From contig CACLAD010000005.1 of assembly GCA_902604715.1 (NCBI GenBank), positions 1-64,000 of the forward strand: a DNA stretch of 64,000 bases, in the 5' to 3' direction. Below, one piece after another: positions 61,536-64,000 of the stretch; positions within the stretch are counted from its first letter, which is position 1; the number at the start of each line of letters is the position of its first letter. Position numbers and translations under genes: made by a program. The stretch comes from an uncultured Bacteroidota bacterium. GTDB lineage: Bacteria > Bacteroidota > Bacteroidia > Flavobacteriales > Flavobacteriaceae. Below the pieces are notes generated by a model. It did not search any database. It saw nothing but the letters and a program-made list of their open reading frames with translations, and had not been told where the DNA came from.

Positions 61536-64000
61536 TTATCTCAGTAATACAAAAACTCCTCTTAAATTAATTTCTTCATTATAAATCGTAGTTCCGTTAA
61601 CCACAATTAAATAATTACCATTTTCTGCTAATTTACCGTTTAGAGTTCCATCCCAACCATTCAGCTCAAGATTATTCTCGTAGTAAATTAATGAACCCAA
61701 AGTATCATAAATACTCATTTCAATATTGTTTACACATGTATAAACTGGTCTAATAGTGTCATTCATTCCATCTCCATTTGGAGAAAAAGCATTTGGCAAT
61801 ACGATATCATAACCGTCTGTAACTTCTATTTCAACAGTATTTACTTCTAAACAACCATAATTATATTCAACAGTCTGTGTTACAGAGTATGCTCCTGAAT
61901 TTAAGTATTGATGAGTTACAACATCTCCAGCTACTAATGCACTGCCATCTCCAAAGTCCCAGGTTACATTTATATAATCACCTGATGACGTATTAAAGAA
62001 GCTTAATTCGTTATAAATACTTACTCCACAATCGATATTTCCATTACTATCATAATCAAAGGATGCTTCACCAAATACATCATCAATATCAATTAAAATA
62101 TCGGTGCTAACTTGACAACCATATTGATCAGTCACAAGAACATTGTATAATCCATTTTGATAAGCAGTCATGAATGTATTATCATTTATACTTACCGATC
62201 CACCTGACCAATTTACTGTATATGGGCCAAGTCCACCTGAAATTGTTATTCTATTTTCTTGAGTTACAAGATTATTTTCACAGAAAGGGACAATTTCTGT
62301 ATCCAACTGAACTGTTAAATCTTCTTGTCTAAATATGTTAAATGTTTCAGAAATCGATATACAACCTTCACTATCTGTAACTGTTACACTGTAATCACCT
62401 GTACCTATATTATTTAAATCCTCAGTTATTGCTCCGTTACTCCAGAGGAAATCATAAACACCAGAACCGCCTGTAACTGTAATATTAATATTTCCACTAT
62501 TAGGATCATTACAATCAAGTGCATCTACAGTTGACCCTGAAATTTCAATTTCACTTAATACACTAATACTAAATGTTTGAGGATCACCAATACATACAAC
62601 ACCATTATTTTCATAAGTTGGTGTCACAGTTATTGTAGCTACTTCTGTGATTGGATTTAGATTTATAGCTGTAAATGATGGAATGTCTCCATTTCCAGAA
62701 GATGAAAGTCCAATTGAAGTATTATCATTAATCCAAGTGTAGGTAGTATTTCCGTCAGTATTCGGAGTTGTAAATTCTATTATCGATGATATTTCATTAT
62801 TACATAATACAATATCATCAATATTACCCATTTCTGGTGATGGATTAACTATTATAGTAAATGTTTCCGCATTACCATCACAGGTAGTTCCATTATTTTC
62901 ATAGCTTGGAGTAACCGTTATTGTTGCATTAATTGTAGACTGAGTTGAATTTGTGAGCTGGAAACTAGGTATTCCACCTTCTCCTGAATCAGCCAATCCA
63001 ATAGCCACATTATTATTTGTCCAATTAAATGTTGTTAAGCCATCAGTGTTTGCGGTACTAAACGAATATACAGGGGTAAATTCACCGTCACATAAAATTG
63101 TATTATAATCAGCCAGACCGTTTATTTGTGCTGAAGGATTAACAATTATGGTGAATTGCTCTGGGTTTCCAGAACAGATAACTCCATTATTAGTATATGT
63201 GGGGGTTACAGTTATTGTAGCTGATTGCATACTAGTTGATGTGTTAACCACCGAGAATGAACCAATATCTCCAGTACCAGCTGAAGGTAAACCAATAGAA
63301 GTATTTGTATTAGTCCAGTTATATTCAGTAACACCATCAGTATTTAATGTAGTAAATTGAATTGGATCAGTTAGTTCGTCATTACATAATATTTGATTAT
63401 CAACAGGATTTACTTGAGCCCCTGGATTTACAGTTAGTATAAATAATTCAGATGGTCCGGTACACTCAACTCCATTATTGGTATAAGTTGGAGTAACGGT
63501 TATAATAGCATTTTGAGAATTTGCGGCATCATTTAAAACTTCAAAACTTGGAATATTTCCAACTCCACTATCAGCTAAACCAATTAATGGATTTGTATTT
63601 GTCCATTCATATGTTGTTATCCCATCAATATTAGTAGTGGTAAATTCAATTGGGGCAGTTACTTCTCCTTCACATAAATCCTGATCATTTATGGCATTGA
63701 CCTGGGCAGTTGGATTTACAGAAATTGTAAAAGTCTCAGCTGGTCCATCACAACTTACCCCATTATTTGTGTAAGTAGGTGTCACTACAAATGTAGCTGT
63801 TTGAGATTCAGATGTATTATTTAAAACTACAAAGCTGCCTATATCACCAGATCCACCTGCAATTGGTAGTCCGATTGTAGTATTGTCATTTGTCCAGTTG
63901 AATACAGTTGTACCATCTGTATTTGTTGTTGTGAACTCTATTGCATCAGTAGATTCACCATTACATAATACCTGATCAACTACAGCGTCAACTTGTGCAT
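61536..64000 (-). CDS. Giant repeat adhesin with T9SS type B C-terminal domain (5' end outside window)
   Basis: The frame is open to the last base of the window, so only the C-terminal 820 or so residues are visible; a GTG at 63785 is internal, not the start. From the visible N-terminus: five PKD-like repeats of 96-98 residues, a SprB-type repeat (ALDCNDPNSGNINITVTGG, ending TVTDSEGCISI), a related domain (VTQENRITISGGLGPYTVNW), a PKD domain (VTWDFGDGSALVAG) and the gliding-motility-associated C-terminal domain (VLPNAFSPNGDGMNDTIRP, NGWDGTLNGK, NYLIVVNG). It is a T9SS-exported surface protein, like SprB-type adhesins, paired with the PorP/SprF gene behind it. Confidence 0.92.
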   Translation of the reverse strand, partial: AQVDAVVDQVLCNGESTDAIEFTTTNTDGTTVFNWTNDNTTIGLPIAGGSGDIGSFVVLNNTSESQTATFVVTPTYTNNGVSCDGPAETFTISVNPTAQVNAINDQDLCEGEVTAPIEFTTTNIDGITTYEWTNTNPLIGLADSGVGNIPSFEVLNDAANSQNAIITVTPTYTNNGVECTGPSELFILTVNPGAQVNPVDNQILCNDELTDPIQFTTLNTDGVTEYNWTNTNTSIGLPSAGTGDIGSFSVVNTSTSMQSATITVTPTYTNNGVICSGNPEQFTIIVNPSAQINGLADYNTILCDGEFTPVYSFSTANTDGLTTFNWTNNNVAIGLADSGEGGIPSFQLTNSTQSTINATITVTPSYENNGTTCDGNAETFTIIVNPSPEMGNIDDIVLCNNEISSIIEFTTPNTDGNTTYTWINDNTSIGLSSSGNGDIPSFTAINLNPITEVATITVTPTYENNGVVCIGDPQTFSISVLSEIEISGSTVDALDCNDPNSGNINITVTGGSGVYDFLWSNGAITEDLNNIGTGDYSVTVTDSEGCISISETFNIFRQEDLTVQLDTEIVPFCENNLVTQENRITISGGLGPYTVNWSGGSVSINDNTFMTAYQNGLYNVLVTDQYGCQVSTDILIDIDDVFGEASFDYDSNGNIDCGVSIYNELSFFNTSSGDYINVTWDFGDGSALVAGDVVTHQYLNSGAYSVTQTVEYNYGCLEVNTVEIEVTDGYDIVLPNAFSPNGDGMNDTIRPVYTCVNNIEMSIYDTLGSLIYYENNLELNGWDGTLNGKLAENGNYLIVVNGTTIYNEEINLRGVFVLLR
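62559..64000 (-). repeat. Five tandem 288-294 bp coding repeats (PKD-like domains)
   Basis: Units start at the Asn-Pro codon pair at 63716, 63428, 63140 and 62846 (spacing 288, 288, 294); a fifth copy reaches the window edge. Each encodes the pattern LC..E, EFTT.NTDG.T.Y.WTN, IGL..SG.G.IPSF, ATITVTPTY.NNG and a second Cys, so each domain can form one disulfide. Copies differ at many synonymous sites, so the array is old rather than a recent expansion. Confidence 0.9.

Noticed and set aside
62559-64000. CRISPR or satellite array because of regular 288-base spacing
   Set aside because: The units are in frame, diverged mainly at synonymous and loop positions, and encode PKD-like domains; there are no short identical repeats with unique spacers.
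1-64000. Phage, insertion sequence, toxin-antitoxin or defence island
   Set aside because: No integrase, transposase, inverted-repeat ends, restriction or Cas genes were recognised; base composition looks even and the genes are metabolic or surface-related.

Overview
The window looks like chromosome of a marine flavobacterium (Bacteroidota). It is strongly AT-rich and has almost no Shine-Dalgarno sites. Several features are typical of that phylum: a SusC/SusD pair, PorP/SprF and type IX secretion (T9SS) sorting domains, mevalonate-pathway genes, many lipoproteins, and a tRNA-Asp promoter with the Bacteroidetes -33 TTTG / 19 bp / TAnnTTTG pattern. Genes are packed tightly: no gene-free stretch exceeds 300 bases, and four convergent pairs overlap by exactly four bases at their stop codons. 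I see no phage, insertion sequence, CRISPR array or rRNA.

Layout. 1-6043: end of an unknown gene, then a minus-strand run encoding a lamin-tail/Calx-beta lipoprotein, two OprO/P-type porins flanking an M14 metallopeptidase, and a TPR protein. 6154-8537: alpha/beta-hydrolase lipoprotein and a DASS dicarboxylate/sulfate transporter. 8540-14292: acyl-CoA metabolism (enoyl-CoA hydratase, methylcrotonyl-type carboxyltransferase, acyl-CoA synthetase, acyl-CoA dehydrogenase). 14289-28033: housekeeping (metG, LD-carboxypeptidase, mfd, acetyltransferase, arsC-like, mgtE, rsmA, serS, ribF, pth, rplY, prs). 28148-31243: two tRNA-Leu genes around mevalonate kinase, diphosphomevalonate decarboxylase and a UbiA prenyltransferase.

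31351-40817 is the most interesting block. A tight minus-strand operon encodes the full epimerase-type 4-hydroxyproline pathway to 2-oxoglutarate plus a zinc-peptidase-like lipoprotein. Converging on it is a 998-residue fusion of an APH-type kinase, an M23/LytM domain and a class III aminotransferase of the AGXT2L (phospho-lyase) type. In vertebrates the kinase/phospho-lyase pair degrades hydroxylysine or phosphoethanolamine, so the neighbourhood may salvage both hydroxylated amino acids of collagen-like proteins. This is an inference.

40870-43578 holds hemW (no ATG/GTG/TTG start; apparently ATA), ruvC and two small genes. 43600-54110 is a laminarin-type polysaccharide utilization locus: GH3, GH16, two surface glycan-binding candidates, SusD and SusC. 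54389-60367 encodes a reductase, YceI, a DUF5777-like barrel, a T9SS cupredoxin, a Rieske lipoprotein, a DUF2891-like lipoprotein and a T9SS esterase. 60412-64000 ends with tRNA-Asp, PorP/SprF and the C-terminal part of a giant repeat adhesin with a type B T9SS signal, cut by the window edge.
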